From JBBATK01 sp044228685 (GTDB taxonomy: Bacteria > Bacteroidota > Ignavibacteria > Kapaibacteriales > NICIL-2), in assembly GCA_044228685.1 (NCBI GenBank), contig JBGAUL010000007.1, positions 97,869-161,868 of the forward strand: a DNA stretch of 64,000 nt, written 5' to 3'. Positions 42,399 through 51,518 of the stretch are shown here, one piece after another. Under the pieces are notes generated by a model that saw nothing but the letters and a program-made list of their open reading frames with translations, was not told the origin of the DNA and searched no databases. Position 1 is the stretch's first letter. Each line of letters opens with the position of its first letter. A program made the position numbers and the translations under genes.

Positions 42399-44114
42399 AT
42401 GAAACGCCTCTTTTACAGTATTACACTTTTAGCGCTCTTCACTTTTGTTGCGGTACAGAACACCTATGCCCAGGGTGCTCTCGACAATGCTCGAAAACTC
42501 TATTCAAGTCATGATTTGGAGGCAGCAGCTGCCCAAATACAACTGGCTCTAAAGGACTCACCATCTAATGTTGATGTGTTGAATCTTGCCGGAGATATCT
42601 ATCGTGATCTAGAGCAAGGTGACAAGGCGATTCTGTATTTCAAGAAGTCCTATGAGTCGAACAACAGCAACAACGTCACAGCACGTAAGTATGCTATGGC
42701 TTTGTCGGCAGCAGACAAACACGATCAAGCAATAGAGATCATGCGCAAGGCCGTCAAGAACGACAAAGCAGACGTGTACAATCAACTCGTCCTTGGTGAA
42801 GTACTCGTCAATGCTGATTCTCTCAATGCTGCCGAACTCATCCTCACCAAAGCACGTGAAATGAATCGCAACATTCCCGATGGATTCTTGGCCCTGGGTA
42901 GTCTCTACTATCGTCAGCACATTTACGAAGCAGCTCGTGATAATTATGAGCAAGCGATCAAGATTGACAGCACCAATGAGACAGCATTGGAGCGTCTGGC
43001 GACTATGTACTTTCGTCAGGCAAATGCAGAATCAGACGCAGCTCTTGCCGGCGAGTTCTATACTCGTTCGTTGCAGCAGTGGGCGAGTGTAATTCGCATC
43101 AACCCAAAGAACGCTCGCGCTTACTTTGAACAGGGTAAGATTCTGTACTATGCTCAGAAGTTCCAAGCGGCGGCTCCTTCGTTGGCGCAGTATCTACGTC
43201 TACGTCCGGATGCCGACAATGCCGCTATCGCACACTGGTTCCTTGCGCAAGCCTATACACGCTTCCAAGCCTGCGACAGTGCCGCACCACACTTCCGTTA
43301 TGTGATCGAGAAGATCGATTCGGTGAAGTCGAAAGCCATGCTGCTTTTTGCCCGCTGTAACTTCGACACCAAGAAGTACGCTCAAGCTGCCGAGCTATTC
43401 GGTGACTTAGGCAAACTCAACGTTGCGTTGGATGCTGATGATAAAGAACGCTATGGCTATTCGCTCATGTTGAGTGGAGATACGGTGCATGCTATTGAGC
43501 AGATCCGCGGCGCGATAGAGCTCAATTCTACAAAGTGTAAAACGATGGAGCGCTTGGCAAATCTGTATTATGATCGTAAGATGTACGACGATGCAATCAC
43601 GCTGTACAAGAAGATTTTAGCATCGTGTCAGAACATTCAAGCGTCGCGTATCAATGCCTTCATCGGACGAAGCTTCTTCTCAGCCAATCAAGCCGATTCT
43701 GCGGCCATTTATCTGAATGCTGCCATTGCTATGGATTCTACCCAAATGTTCGCTCGCTCGCTGGCTGTACGGTCCTACGTCAGTGCGGCGCACATCGACG
43801 ACGCAATCAAGATCTTTCAGGGCGCGTTGAGCTATGCGGTTAAAGATGCAGACAAGTATAAGACCGATATCGAAGGTATGGCTCGCAGCATTTGCGGTGC
43901 TTTACTGGAGAAAAAGGACTATAAAGAGCTCAAAAAGGTAGCTGCATCGTGGGCTGAATTCGACAAGGGAAATGAGTGGCAACACCTCTTTATGGCCATT
44001 TCCTACCAAGGTTTGGGCGAAAAAGACGGCGCGTGCAAGGAATATCGCGACGTGCTGAAGATCAACCCTGCGAACAAGGTCGCAAAAGACAATATCAAGG
44101 CCCTGGGATGCTAA
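42399..44114 (+). CDS. Secreted TPR-repeat protein
   Basis: 571 aa with a signal peptide (MKRLFYSITLLALFTFVAVQNTYAQG). The rest is made of tetratricopeptide repeats of about 34 residues, for example around residues 60-95, 165-200, 230-265, 345-380 and 535-565, each with the W/L-G-Y-A-F-A-P type spacing (LALGSLYYRQHIYEAARDNYEQAIK). TPR proteins are scaffolds. Its place after the Ton genes and PstS-like lipoprotein repeats the known Bacteroidota order, suggesting a shared periplasmic task that I cannot define. A 7-bp hairpin overlaps its stop codon. Confidence 0.87.
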   Translation: MKRLFYSITLLALFTFVAVQNTYAQGALDNARKLYSSHDLEAAAAQIQLALKDSPSNVDVLNLAGDIYRDLEQGDKAILYFKKSYESNNSNNVTARKYAMALSAADKHDQAIEIMRKAVKNDKADVYNQLVLGEVLVNADSLNAAELILTKAREMNRNIPDGFLALGSLYYRQHIYEAARDNYEQAIKIDSTNETALERLATMYFRQANAESDAALAGEFYTRSLQQWASVIRINPKNARAYFEQGKILYYAQKFQAAAPSLAQYLRLRPDADNAAIAHWFLAQAYTRFQACDSAAPHFRYVIEKIDSVKSKAMLLFARCNFDTKKYAQAAELFGDLGKLNVALDADDKERYGYSLMLSGDTVHAIEQIRGAIELNSTKCKTMERLANLYYDRKMYDDAITLYKKILASCQNIQASRINAFIGRSFFSANQADSAAIYLNAAIAMDSTQMFARSLAVRSYVSAAHIDDAIKIFQGALSYAVKDADKYKTDIEGMARSICGALLEKKDYKELKKVAASWAEFDKGNEWQHLFMAISYQGLGEKDGACKEYRDVLKINPANKVAKDNIKALGC

Positions 44115-44123
44115 ACAGCATCC
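44106..44123 (+). terminator. Stem-loop overlapping the TPR gene stop
   Basis: GGATGCT (44106-44112) pairs perfectly with AGCATCC (44117-44123) over AAAC. Only TT follows, so as a terminator it is weak. It separates the operon from the promoter at 44146-44177. Confidence 0.35.
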
Positions 44124-44145
44124 TTGCTAATAGAACAGCCTTCTA

Positions 44146-44177
44146 TTTGCTTAAAATTCCCAGAACTGCTATATTTG
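44146..44177 (+). promoter_or_regulatory. Bacteroidota-type promoter of the yceD-rpmF-fab cluster
   Basis: TTTG (44146-44149), 20 bp spacing, TATATTTG (44170-44177): an exact match to the -33 TTTG and -7 TAnnTTTG consensus with the normal 19-21 bp spacing. It predicts a start near 44183 and a leader of about 25 bases before the ATG at 44209. It is the best promoter match I found in the window. Confidence 0.65.
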
Positions 44178-44208
44178 TAATCTGTTTAGCTTTCCTTGGG
44201 TTTGAATC

Positions 44209-44736
44209 ATGATTGAGATCCCGATTCAGGGAATGAAAGACGGTGAGCAACACTTGCATTTGGAGTGTAATGCTGAAGAGGTTCGTGGAGCTTTTAGCGA
44301 GTTCCATGGTCCTATTTCCGTTGAAGCGCGAATCCGTAAAGTCGGAAAGCGAATCAACGTTGAACTTCAGGCGCAGTGTGCGGCTCTTTTGACCTGCGAT
44401 TATTCTCTCAAAGAGTTCGACGAGAACATCATTGCTGAGCTCAGCATCAATTACATGATTGACACAGAGTTGTATCTGCGTCATCGTGAAGAGGGAGCTG
44501 AAGAAGTGTATGATGTACACGCAGTTCATGAGGAGTCAAAAGTAATTGACATGACATCGGAGATCATCGAGGAGTTGGCGGTGCGATTGCCATTGAAGCG
44601 CATTGCTCCCGAGTTACGCGACAAGAATCTAGAGGATTTAGTCGACAAACGTTTTCTCGATGATAGTGGCGAAGATCATATGTCGACGCCGGATGCATGG
44701 GCGGTGCTTAAAAACCTAAACATAGAAAACAACTAA
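44209..44736 (+). CDS. yceD: YceD/DUF177 family protein
   Basis: 175 aa. The DUF177 region spans about residues 25-165, with IRKVGKRINVELQAQCAALLTCDYSLKEFDENI in the position of the family's usual conserved Cys region, and a C-terminal DMTSEIIEELAVRLPLKRIAP leading to the typical D-x-R-W-x-x-L-like end (DAWAVLKNL). YceD affects 23S rRNA accumulation in some bacteria and almost always precedes rpmF, as here (20 bp). Identification relies chiefly on that order plus the C-terminal pattern. Confidence 0.85.
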   Translation: MIEIPIQGMKDGEQHLHLECNAEEVRGAFSEFHGPISVEARIRKVGKRINVELQAQCAALLTCDYSLKEFDENIIAELSINYMIDTELYLRHREEGAEEVYDVHAVHEESKVIDMTSEIIEELAVRLPLKRIAPELRDKNLEDLVDKRFLDDSGEDHMSTPDAWAVLKNLNIENN

Positions 44737-44756
44737 AGATTTAACGGAGAACAGTC

Positions 44757-44933
44757 ATGCCAAATCCAAAACGCCGTCACTCTAAGCAACGTACAGCTAA
44801 GCGCCGTACACATTACAAAGCCGTTCCGGCAACAACAATGGCATGTCCAAACTGTGGCAGTGCTAAGTTATCTCACGCAGCATGTCGTGAGTGCGGCTAC
44901 TACAATGGCCGTCGCGTTCTCGCTGGCGTTTAA
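44757..44933 (+). CDS. rpmF: 50S ribosomal protein bL32
   Basis: 58 aa. Starts MPNPKRRHSKQRTAKRRTHY, the standard bL32 N-terminus. It has a complete zinc ribbon: CPNCG at about 31-35 and CREC at about 44-47. It therefore belongs to the C+ type and should not be zinc-starvation specific. The SD-like GGAG is seven bases before the ATG. It lies between yceD and plsX, the conserved yceD-rpmF-plsX-fabH order. Confidence 0.96.
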   Translation: MPNPKRRHSKQRTAKRRTHYKAVPATTMACPNCGSAKLSHAACRECGYYNGRRVLAGV

Positions 44934-44965
44934 GAAGCTGCTTCACCGATCATCATCCCGGTTGC

Positions 44966-46006
44966 GTGGATAAAAAACTTCGCATAGCCGTTGATGCCAT
45001 GGGCGGCGACTTCGCCCCGCACAATGAAATCAAAGGTGCCGTGCTTGCTGCACAACACTTTGCCGCCTCGACCGCGGTTGAGTTTGTGTTCGTAGGTAAG
45101 GAAGATCTCATCCGCAGTGTCCTGCAGACTATTGACACCACCTCCTTGAACTATTCGATCGTGCATGCTGATGAAGTAATCAGCATGCATGATGAACCAG
45201 CCCTCGCTCTTCGCACAAAAAAGAATTCCTCCATTGTTGTCGGCATGAACCTGCATCGCGATGCGAAAGTAGACGCGTTTATCAGTGCGGGTAATACCGG
45301 TGCGGTGATGAGTGCGGGGACCTTGATTATGGGACGTATCAAGGGACTCAGTCGACCAACCATTGCATCCTTTTTCCCAACAATCACAGACCATCCAACA
45401 CTCGTTGTCGATGTGGGTGCCAACGTTGATTGTAAAGCAAAATTCCTCATGGAATTCGGCATCATGGGTTCCATTTATGTGCGCGAGATTCTCGGTATTA
45501 GCGCTCCAAAGGTAGCACTCTTAAACGTTGGAGAAGAAGAGACCAAAGGCAATGCACTTGTTCTCGAAGCTTATGAACTGATGAAGAACAATAAGCAGTT
45601 GAACTTTGTTGGGAATACTGAAGGTCGCGACATCCTCATGGGCAGCGTCGACGTCGTCGTGTGCGATGGCTTTGCCGGCAATATCGTCTTGAAGTTTGCA
45701 GAGAGTTTTGTGACCATACTTCGCGCCAAGCTCAAAGACTTCAGTCAACGGAGTTTGCTCAACAAGATTTCGGTTGCCTTGATGGTGCCGACATTGCGTA
45801 GAGTATTGAAAGAATTCGACTACCAAGAATACGGCGGAGTTCCACTCCTTGGAGTCAATGGAATCGTCATTATTGGTCATGGCAAATCGTCACCACTGGC
45901 CATCAAGAATATGTTGTTGCGTGCTGTTGAAATGATTCAAAAAGACATCAACAAGCGCATAGAGGAAGCATTAGGAAGTATCAATAACGAGCGCGGGGAA
46001 GCATGA
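44966..46006 (+). CDS. plsX: Phosphate acyltransferase PlsX
   Basis: 346 aa from the GTG at 44966, which gives MDKKLRIAVDAMGGDFAP, the normal family start. A longer frame from 44891 overlaps rpmF and is not family-like. PlsX makes acyl-phosphate from acyl-ACP for phospholipid synthesis. Seen: VDAMGGD, SAGNTGAVMSAG, NVGEEETKGN, CDGFAGNIVLK and LLGVNGIVIIGHGKS. The protein is peripheral, cytoplasmic, and dimeric in known homologues. The stop overlaps the fabH start by 4 bp. Confidence 0.96.
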   Translation: MDKKLRIAVDAMGGDFAPHNEIKGAVLAAQHFAASTAVEFVFVGKEDLIRSVLQTIDTTSLNYSIVHADEVISMHDEPALALRTKKNSSIVVGMNLHRDAKVDAFISAGNTGAVMSAGTLIMGRIKGLSRPTIASFFPTITDHPTLVVDVGANVDCKAKFLMEFGIMGSIYVREILGISAPKVALLNVGEEETKGNALVLEAYELMKNNKQLNFVGNTEGRDILMGSVDVVVCDGFAGNIVLKFAESFVTILRAKLKDFSQRSLLNKISVALMVPTLRRVLKEFDYQEYGGVPLLGVNGIVIIGHGKSSPLAIKNMLLRAVEMIQKDINKRIEEALGSINNERGEA

Positions 46007-46995
46007 GAGCAACGATAAGTGCAATCGCACATTATTTGCCACCGGATGTTTATGACAATCATTGGTTCGAGAGTTTCTTGGATACGACCGATGAGTGGAT
46101 CACATCACGCACCGGTATTCGGGAGCGTCGCTTTTTGAAAGAAGGCGGTACAAGCGACATGATCGTTCCTGCGGCTCAGGAAGTGTTGAAGAAGAGGGGA
46201 TTGACGCCTTCCGACATCGACTGTATCATCGTTTGTACAGTTACTCCTGACAACTTCTTTCCCTCAACTGCCGCAACTGTTCAACGAAAATTAGGCGCAA
46301 ACAAAGCGTGGGGATTTGATCTCAGCGGCGCGTGCTCAGGATTTCTCTATGGACTCTGGACCGGCGCCAAGATGGTTGAAGCAGGCGGAGCTCGTCGTGT
46401 ACTCGTATGTGGTGCAGACAAAATGAGCTCTATCATTAACTTCCAAGACCGCGCAACCTGCGTGCTCTTTGGTGATGGTGCGGGCGTCGTTTTGCTTGAA
46501 GCCTCGGCGGATGATTCCGTAGGTATCATGGACGCTATTCTTGCCATGGATGGAAATGGTGGTAAGTACTTGTACATGCCGGCAGGCGGAAGTCAAAAAC
46601 CACCGTCAAGCGAAACAGTAGCGAACAAGGAACACTATGTCGTCCAAGACGGACAGAACGTGTTCAAAGCTGCAGTTGTTGGTATGGCAGAAGTATCAGC
46701 TGCTATCATGGAGAAGAATAATCTTCATGCAGACGATATCTCATGGCTTATCCCACACCAAGCGAACTTGCGCATCATTGATGCGACGGCGAATCGCATG
46801 GGATTGGACAAGGATAAAGTCATGATCAACATTACCCGTTACGGCAACACAACTGCCGCAACAATTCCTATCTGTATCTCCGAGCTTGATGCACAAGGCA
46901 AGTTGAAGAAAGGTGACAACTTGATTCTTTCGTCTTTTGGAGCCGGTTATACCTGGGGATCAATTTGGCTCAAGTGGGGATGCGACGTTGCATAA
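46003..46995 (+). CDS. fabH: 3-oxoacyl-ACP synthase III
   Basis: 330 aa. Starts fatty-acid synthesis by condensing acetyl-CoA with malonyl-ACP. The catalytic triad is visible: Cys111 in DLSGACSGFLYGL, His in SWLIPHQANLRI, and Asn in RYGNTTAATIP. The N-terminal TGIRERRF loop and the C-terminal FGAGYTWGS are also typical. It overlaps plsX by 4 bp. After it, 151 bp without a gene precede fabD. Confidence 0.96.
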   Translation: MRATISAIAHYLPPDVYDNHWFESFLDTTDEWITSRTGIRERRFLKEGGTSDMIVPAAQEVLKKRGLTPSDIDCIIVCTVTPDNFFPSTAATVQRKLGANKAWGFDLSGACSGFLYGLWTGAKMVEAGGARRVLVCGADKMSSIINFQDRATCVLFGDGAGVVLLEASADDSVGIMDAILAMDGNGGKYLYMPAGGSQKPPSSETVANKEHYVVQDGQNVFKAAVVGMAEVSAAIMEKNNLHADDISWLIPHQANLRIIDATANRMGLDKDKVMINITRYGNTTAATIPICISELDAQGKLKKGDNLILSSFGAGYTWGSIWLKWGCDVA

Positions 46996-47146
46996 TCATT
47001 GTGCGATCGTGCTTGCTAACACAAGCCTGACTAAGCCAAGTGCAGAGATGATGTGAGTGAGACAAGTAGATGCAAATCGTTCACATCACTGGAAGAAGTG
47101 ATCAAAGAAAATCAATCAACGATACGAGCGAGCATAGAACGGAGTT

Positions 47147-48055
47147 ATGAGTAGAGCATTTTTATTCTCAGGACAAGGTTCACAATACGTCGGAATGGGT
47201 GCAGATTTAGTTGCCGCATATCCGGAGGCTGCTGAGATCTTTAGTAAAGCGGATGCAATTCTTGGTTATTCAATCACGGACTTGTGTCAGCAGGGTCCGG
47301 TTGAAAAACTTAAAGAGACCCGCTATACCCAACCTGCACTCTTCGTGCATGAAGCTGCGATACTTGCTGTGCTGGCATCGCGTTTAGAAATCAACGCAGT
47401 TGCAGGACACTCGCTGGGAGAGATCAGTGCGTTGTACTGCGCATCAGTACTCAGCTTTGAAGATGCATTACGACTTGTAGCACGTCGTGCTGAGTTGATG
47501 TTTCAAGCCGGACTCGAACATGCAGGAACGATGGCAGCTATTATTGGTTTGAATGACGACATAGTTGAGAAACTGTGCGGTGAAATAAACGACGGAGTTG
47601 TTGTCGCAGCCAATTACAACGCTCCGGGACAAGTTGTTATCAGTGGCGATGCCCAAGCAGTTCGTGATTCTTTGTCACGATTCAAAGAAGCCGGTGCACG
47701 TATGGTAACTGAGTTGCAGGTGAGTGGGGCATTTCATTCGCCTTTATTGGCGTCCGCTCAGAAGTCTCTTGCCGAGGCCATCAACGCAACGACTTTTAAC
47801 GAAGCAAAGCTTGATGTGTATTGCAACGTTGATGCAAAGAGCTATCGTGATCCTGCATCGTTGCAGAACAATCTGATTCAGCAACTCGTCAATCCTGTTC
47901 GTTGGACTCAGAGTTTGATGGCAATGTCTGCAGCCGGTATTACTGAGTTCGTTGAGATCGGACCCGGTAAGGTGCTCCAGGGCTTAGTCAAGCGCTGCGT
48001 TCAAGGAGCAAGCATCAGTGGTTTTGATACTGTAGCTGATATTCAAAAACTATAA
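47147..48055 (+). CDS. fabD: Malonyl CoA-acyl carrier protein transacylase
   Basis: 302 aa. Moves malonyl from CoA to ACP. Seen: FSGQGSQYVGMG at the N-terminus, the nucleophile Ser89 in GHSLGEISAL, the conserved Arg region in LVARRAELM, and the His in VSGAFHSPLLASA. The C-terminal end VEIGPGKVLQGLVKR is typical. The ATG has a CGGAG two bases away (too close to be ideal). It is followed by fabG after 17 bp. Confidence 0.96.
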   Translation: MSRAFLFSGQGSQYVGMGADLVAAYPEAAEIFSKADAILGYSITDLCQQGPVEKLKETRYTQPALFVHEAAILAVLASRLEINAVAGHSLGEISALYCASVLSFEDALRLVARRAELMFQAGLEHAGTMAAIIGLNDDIVEKLCGEINDGVVVAANYNAPGQVVISGDAQAVRDSLSRFKEAGARMVTELQVSGAFHSPLLASAQKSLAEAINATTFNEAKLDVYCNVDAKSYRDPASLQNNLIQQLVNPVRWTQSLMAMSAAGITEFVEIGPGKVLQGLVKRCVQGASISGFDTVADIQKL

Positions 48056-48072
48056 CAAACATCAATAGGCAT

Positions 48073-48825
48073 ATGCATAGACGTTTTGAAGGTAAAGTCA
48101 TCTTAGTCACGGGCGGTTCTCAAGGTATTGGTGAATCGATCGTTCGACGATTGGCCCTCGAAGGTGCCACGGTGTTTTCCATGTATGTTGGATCCGGTGA
48201 TAGAATCCCGACGATCCAGCAAGAACTTCAGGCGCAGAATGCTGTAGCGCATTTTTCGGTAGGTGATGTGACCAACGAACAGCATGTTCGCGAATGGATT
48301 GATAGCGTGGTTGCTCAGTGCGGACGCATTGATGCCATCGTTAATAATGCCGGCGTTACCCGCGACGGATTGCTCATGCGCATGAATGAGTCGGATTGGG
48401 ATTTAGTGATGAACGTCAATCTCAAAGGCGTCTTCACGACCACCAAAGCCATTGTGCGTCAGATGATGTCGCAGCGACACGGACGCATCATCAATATCAG
48501 CTCAGTGGTAGGCTTAACAGGTAACGCCGGACAGGCCAATTACAGCGCTTCAAAAGCAGGTTTGATCGGCTTTTCTAAGTCAATTGCCAAAGAATTCGCG
48601 TCTCGTAACATTTTAGTAAATTGCATTGCTCCCGGTTACATAGTCACTGATATGACGAACAAGCTAAGCGAGGAGCAGCGTAAGGCATTCACGGACGTAA
48701 TTCCTCTCAAGCGCGGCGGCAGTGGCGATGATATCGCAGGCGTCGTCAGTTTCTTGATTTCGGATGATGCGTCATACGTCACCGGTCAAACCATCTGCGT
48801 TGATGGTGGAATGGTGATGCAGTAG
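48073..48825 (+). CDS. fabG: 3-oxoacyl-ACP reductase
   Basis: 250 aa, classical SDR. Glycine motif TGGSQGIGESI for NADPH, NNAGVTRDG, the catalytic Ser-Tyr-Lys in INISSVVGL and NYSASKAG, and the C-terminal ITGQTICVDGGMVM-like TGQTICVDGGMV. Reduces 3-ketoacyl-ACP in the elongation cycle. It lies between fabD (17 bp) and acpP (128 bp). Confidence 0.96.
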   Translation: MHRRFEGKVILVTGGSQGIGESIVRRLALEGATVFSMYVGSGDRIPTIQQELQAQNAVAHFSVGDVTNEQHVREWIDSVVAQCGRIDAIVNNAGVTRDGLLMRMNESDWDLVMNVNLKGVFTTTKAIVRQMMSQRHGRIINISSVVGLTGNAGQANYSASKAGLIGFSKSIAKEFASRNILVNCIAPGYIVTDMTNKLSEEQRKAFTDVIPLKRGGSGDDIAGVVSFLISDDASYVTGQTICVDGGMVMQ

Positions 48826-48953
48826 TAGGGAAGAGAATTGGGGAATAGTCAGGCGAACCCAACCAAGTACTGTGGTCATCATTTTTTCTTCAGATCGTAA
48901 ACAAGTTCTACAAACGAGCATTCATTTTTCATACACCTTTTCGGAGTTAATTC

Positions 48954-49193
48954 ATGTCAAATACAGCAGAACAAGTCAAGCAAATCATCGTGAACAAGCT
49001 TGGTGTCGAAGAGTCACAAATCACACCAACAGCATCGTTTACAAACGATTTAGGCGCTGACTCACTTGACACTGTCGAGCTGATCATGGAATTCGAGCGT
49101 GCATTCAACCTCACAATTGAAGATTCAGACGCAGAGAAGATCCAGACAGTTGGAGATGCAATTAGTTATCTCGAATCCCGCACAGCGGCTTAA
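48954..49193 (+). CDS. acpP: Acyl carrier protein
   Basis: 79 aa, acidic four-helix bundle. The phosphopantetheine attachment serine is Ser37 in LGADSLDTVEL. The C-terminal half has DAEKIQTVGDAISYLESR. A good SD (CGGAG, seven bases before the ATG) is present. The 128 bp between fabG and acpP could carry an additional promoter, and the hairpin at 49205-49235 lies immediately downstream. Both would help acpP to be expressed above its neighbours. Confidence 0.97.
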   Translation: MSNTAEQVKQIIVNKLGVEESQITPTASFTNDLGADSLDTVELIMEFERAFNLTIEDSDAEKIQTVGDAISYLESRTAA

Positions 49194-49204
49194 TTGATTG
49201 TTCG

Positions 49205-49235
49205 AAGGCACCGGTTCATACAATCGGTGCCTTTT
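49205..49235 (+). terminator. Attenuator-like hairpin between acpP and fabF
   Basis: AAGGCACCG (49205-49213) pairs perfectly with CGGTGCCTT (49225-49233) with two more T after it. The stem is strong but the T-run short, which fits partial termination, lowering fabF relative to acpP. Confidence 0.65.
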
Positions 49236-49252
49236 GACCTACCATTTCTATC

Positions 49253-50530
49253 ATGCCTACTCGCACTATTCCACGCATCGTTATCACAGGTGTGGGTGTT
49301 GTTTGCCCCATCGGAAACAATAAGGATGAATTCTGGTCGAGCATGATGAGCTCTCGAAGTGGAGCTGCCCCCATCCAGTCTTTTGATGCCAGCCAGTACG
49401 ATACCACCTTTGCTTGCGAAGTAAAAAACTATGATCCTTTGCTCCATCTGAGTCGAAAGGACGTGCAGCGTATGGATCCCTTTACGCAGTATGCACTCTC
49501 TTCGGCCGCTATGGCTATTGAAGATTCCGGTTTGGATACATCATCGATAGATTCCGATCGCGCAGGTGTTGTGTTTGGTAGTGGTATTGGTGGAATGTGG
49601 ACTTATCATCACCAACAAAAGACCTTGCTGGAGCGAGGTGGAAGTCCGGATAGAATTTCGCCCTTCTTCGTGCCTATGCTCATCAGCGATATCGCTGCCG
49701 GACATATTGCGATTCGTTGGGGATTCAAAGGACCGAACTACGGCACAGTCAGTGCATGTGCAACGTCATCGCACTCTATTGCGGATTCATTCATGATCAT
49801 GCAACGCGGCGATGCAGACATCATGCTTGCCGGTGGTAGTGAAGCTGTTGTGTGTCCGATGGGTATAGGTGGCTTTAATGCCATGCGTGCATTGTCCACT
49901 CGCAACGACGCGCCCGAGAAAGCTAGTCGTCCATTTGATGCCCAACGCGACGGATTTGTGATGGGTGAAGGTGGCGGTGTCATCGTCATGGAAACCCTCG
50001 AACACGCTCTCAATCGCGGCGCGAAGATCTATGCCGAGATTCGTGGTATTGGTCTTACCGACGATGCGTTTCATATCACAGCGCCGGCTCCTGGAGGAGA
50101 GGGAGCTGTACGATCGATGAGATTGTGTTTGAAGGATGCTGAAGTGGAATTGGATGAAGTCGATTATATCAACGCACATGGAACCTCAACACCGTTTAAT
50201 GACCGCAATGAGACGGCAGCGATTAAAACTGTGTTTGGTGATGGTGCGGCAAAGATTGCAGTTAGTTCAACAAAGTCCATGACCGGACACTTACTTGGTG
50301 CTGCCGGTGCGGTAGAGGCAATTGCTACTGCTTTGGCTATCAAGAACAGCATGTGTCCGCCGACAATCAACTATGAGTTTGCGGATCCGGAATGTGATCT
50401 CAATTACGTCCCTAATGTTGCCCAAGCGCGCACCATTCGCGCTGCTATCAGTAATACCTTCGGTTTTGGCGGTCATAATGCCTCAATCTGTTTTAAGGCA
50501 TTAGAAAATGAATCGCTTTTGTATCGCTAG
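49253..50530 (+). CDS. fabF: 3-oxoacyl-ACP synthase II
   Basis: 425 aa. Elongating condensing enzyme. The Cys-His-His triad is present: Cys169 in SACATSSHSI, His in NAHGTSTPFND, His in STKSMTGHLLGAAGAVE, plus the C-terminal NTFGFGGHNASICF. It sits 59 bp after acpP, past the attenuator hairpin, and 105 bp before rnc. The order acpP-fabF-rnc is widespread. Confidence 0.97.
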   Translation: MPTRTIPRIVITGVGVVCPIGNNKDEFWSSMMSSRSGAAPIQSFDASQYDTTFACEVKNYDPLLHLSRKDVQRMDPFTQYALSSAAMAIEDSGLDTSSIDSDRAGVVFGSGIGGMWTYHHQQKTLLERGGSPDRISPFFVPMLISDIAAGHIAIRWGFKGPNYGTVSACATSSHSIADSFMIMQRGDADIMLAGGSEAVVCPMGIGGFNAMRALSTRNDAPEKASRPFDAQRDGFVMGEGGGVIVMETLEHALNRGAKIYAEIRGIGLTDDAFHITAPAPGGEGAVRSMRLCLKDAEVELDEVDYINAHGTSTPFNDRNETAAIKTVFGDGAAKIAVSSTKSMTGHLLGAAGAVEAIATALAIKNSMCPPTINYEFADPECDLNYVPNVAQARTIRAAISNTFGFGGHNASICFKALENESLLYR

Positions 50531-50635
50531 TGTTAGTTCTGAATGTTTCACCAACTAGTTTTTCCATAAGGCTGTGGTAACGTCTGCGTTATTAAGGTAA
50601 GGTTAACGTTAGCACCCGCCAGAAAACTGACTCCT

Positions 50636-51466
50636 ATGTCACAAAACGAACGCGAGAACTTCGTCAGCGGCTTCGTACGCAACATCTACTCCGGCATCGT
50701 CAAAATCGCTTTTAAGAAACGTCCTGTTCGCATGAAAGAGCGCGAACAGATGTTCCAATTGTCTGAATCGCTGCGCGATGAACGACTGAAGGATTTTGAG
50801 AAGAAGATTGGCATTCAGGTGCATAAGCCTCAATACTTCGAACAGGCTCTCACACACCGCTCTTATTTGCAGGTCAAGGCTAATCCCTTACGCTTTTCAA
50901 ATGAACGTCTGGAATTTCTTGGTGACGCTATTCTAGGTATGATCGTGGCAGAGTATCTCTTTGATCACCACGGAGAAGTTCAGGAAGGCGAATTGACAAA
51001 AATGCGCTCCTGGCTCGTCAACAAAAAGTCGCTTGCTCTCTGCGCTCGCAAACTCGCTTTAGAGAATTTTATGCTCTTGAGTTTTAGCGCAAGTCAATCA
51101 TTGTCAAAGGGTAATGAGTCTATCTTAGCAGACTGTCTTGAGGCGGTATTAGCAGCCATTTATCTAGATTCCGGCTTGCAAGTAGCACGACAGTTCGTTG
51201 AAGATACCTTGATGCCGATTATGATCTCTGAGAGTCTCATGCAGGATACCAATTTCAAGAGTATTTTGCTGGAGTATGTTCAGGCTCAGGGCAATATTTC
51301 GCCACGATATATGGTTGTGGACGAGGTAGGACCTGACCACGATAAACAATTCACAGTTGCTGTGTACGTCGGAGATGAATGCCTGGGCATTGGCGTAGGA
51401 AAGAACAAAAAGGAAGCCGAGCAACAAGCTGCCAAGAAGGCATTAGAAATGAAAATGCGTGCTTAA
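50636..51466 (+). CDS. rnc: Ribonuclease III
   Basis: 276 aa, with an N-terminal extension of about 45 residues (basic and helical) ahead of the usual start. The RNase III signature NERLEFLGDAILGMIVAEYLF holds the first metal-binding Glu and Asp, and ADCLEAVLAAIYLDSG the second pair. The C-terminal dsRNA-binding domain (about 200-274) has FKSILLEYVQAQG and KKEAEQQAAKKALE. It processes rRNA precursors. The extension has in-frame ATG codons within it, but the start at 50636 cannot be confirmed by a Shine-Dalgarno. Confidence 0.95.
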   Translation: MSQNERENFVSGFVRNIYSGIVKIAFKKRPVRMKEREQMFQLSESLRDERLKDFEKKIGIQVHKPQYFEQALTHRSYLQVKANPLRFSNERLEFLGDAILGMIVAEYLFDHHGEVQEGELTKMRSWLVNKKSLALCARKLALENFMLLSFSASQSLSKGNESILADCLEAVLAAIYLDSGLQVARQFVEDTLMPIMISESLMQDTNFKSILLEYVQAQGNISPRYMVVDEVGPDHDKQFTVAVYVGDECLGIGVGKNKKEAEQQAAKKALEMKMRA

Positions 51467-51518
51467 ACATTGCGTTTAGGTCATTGTATTTCAACACCAT
51501 AGATACTCAATTGAACCC

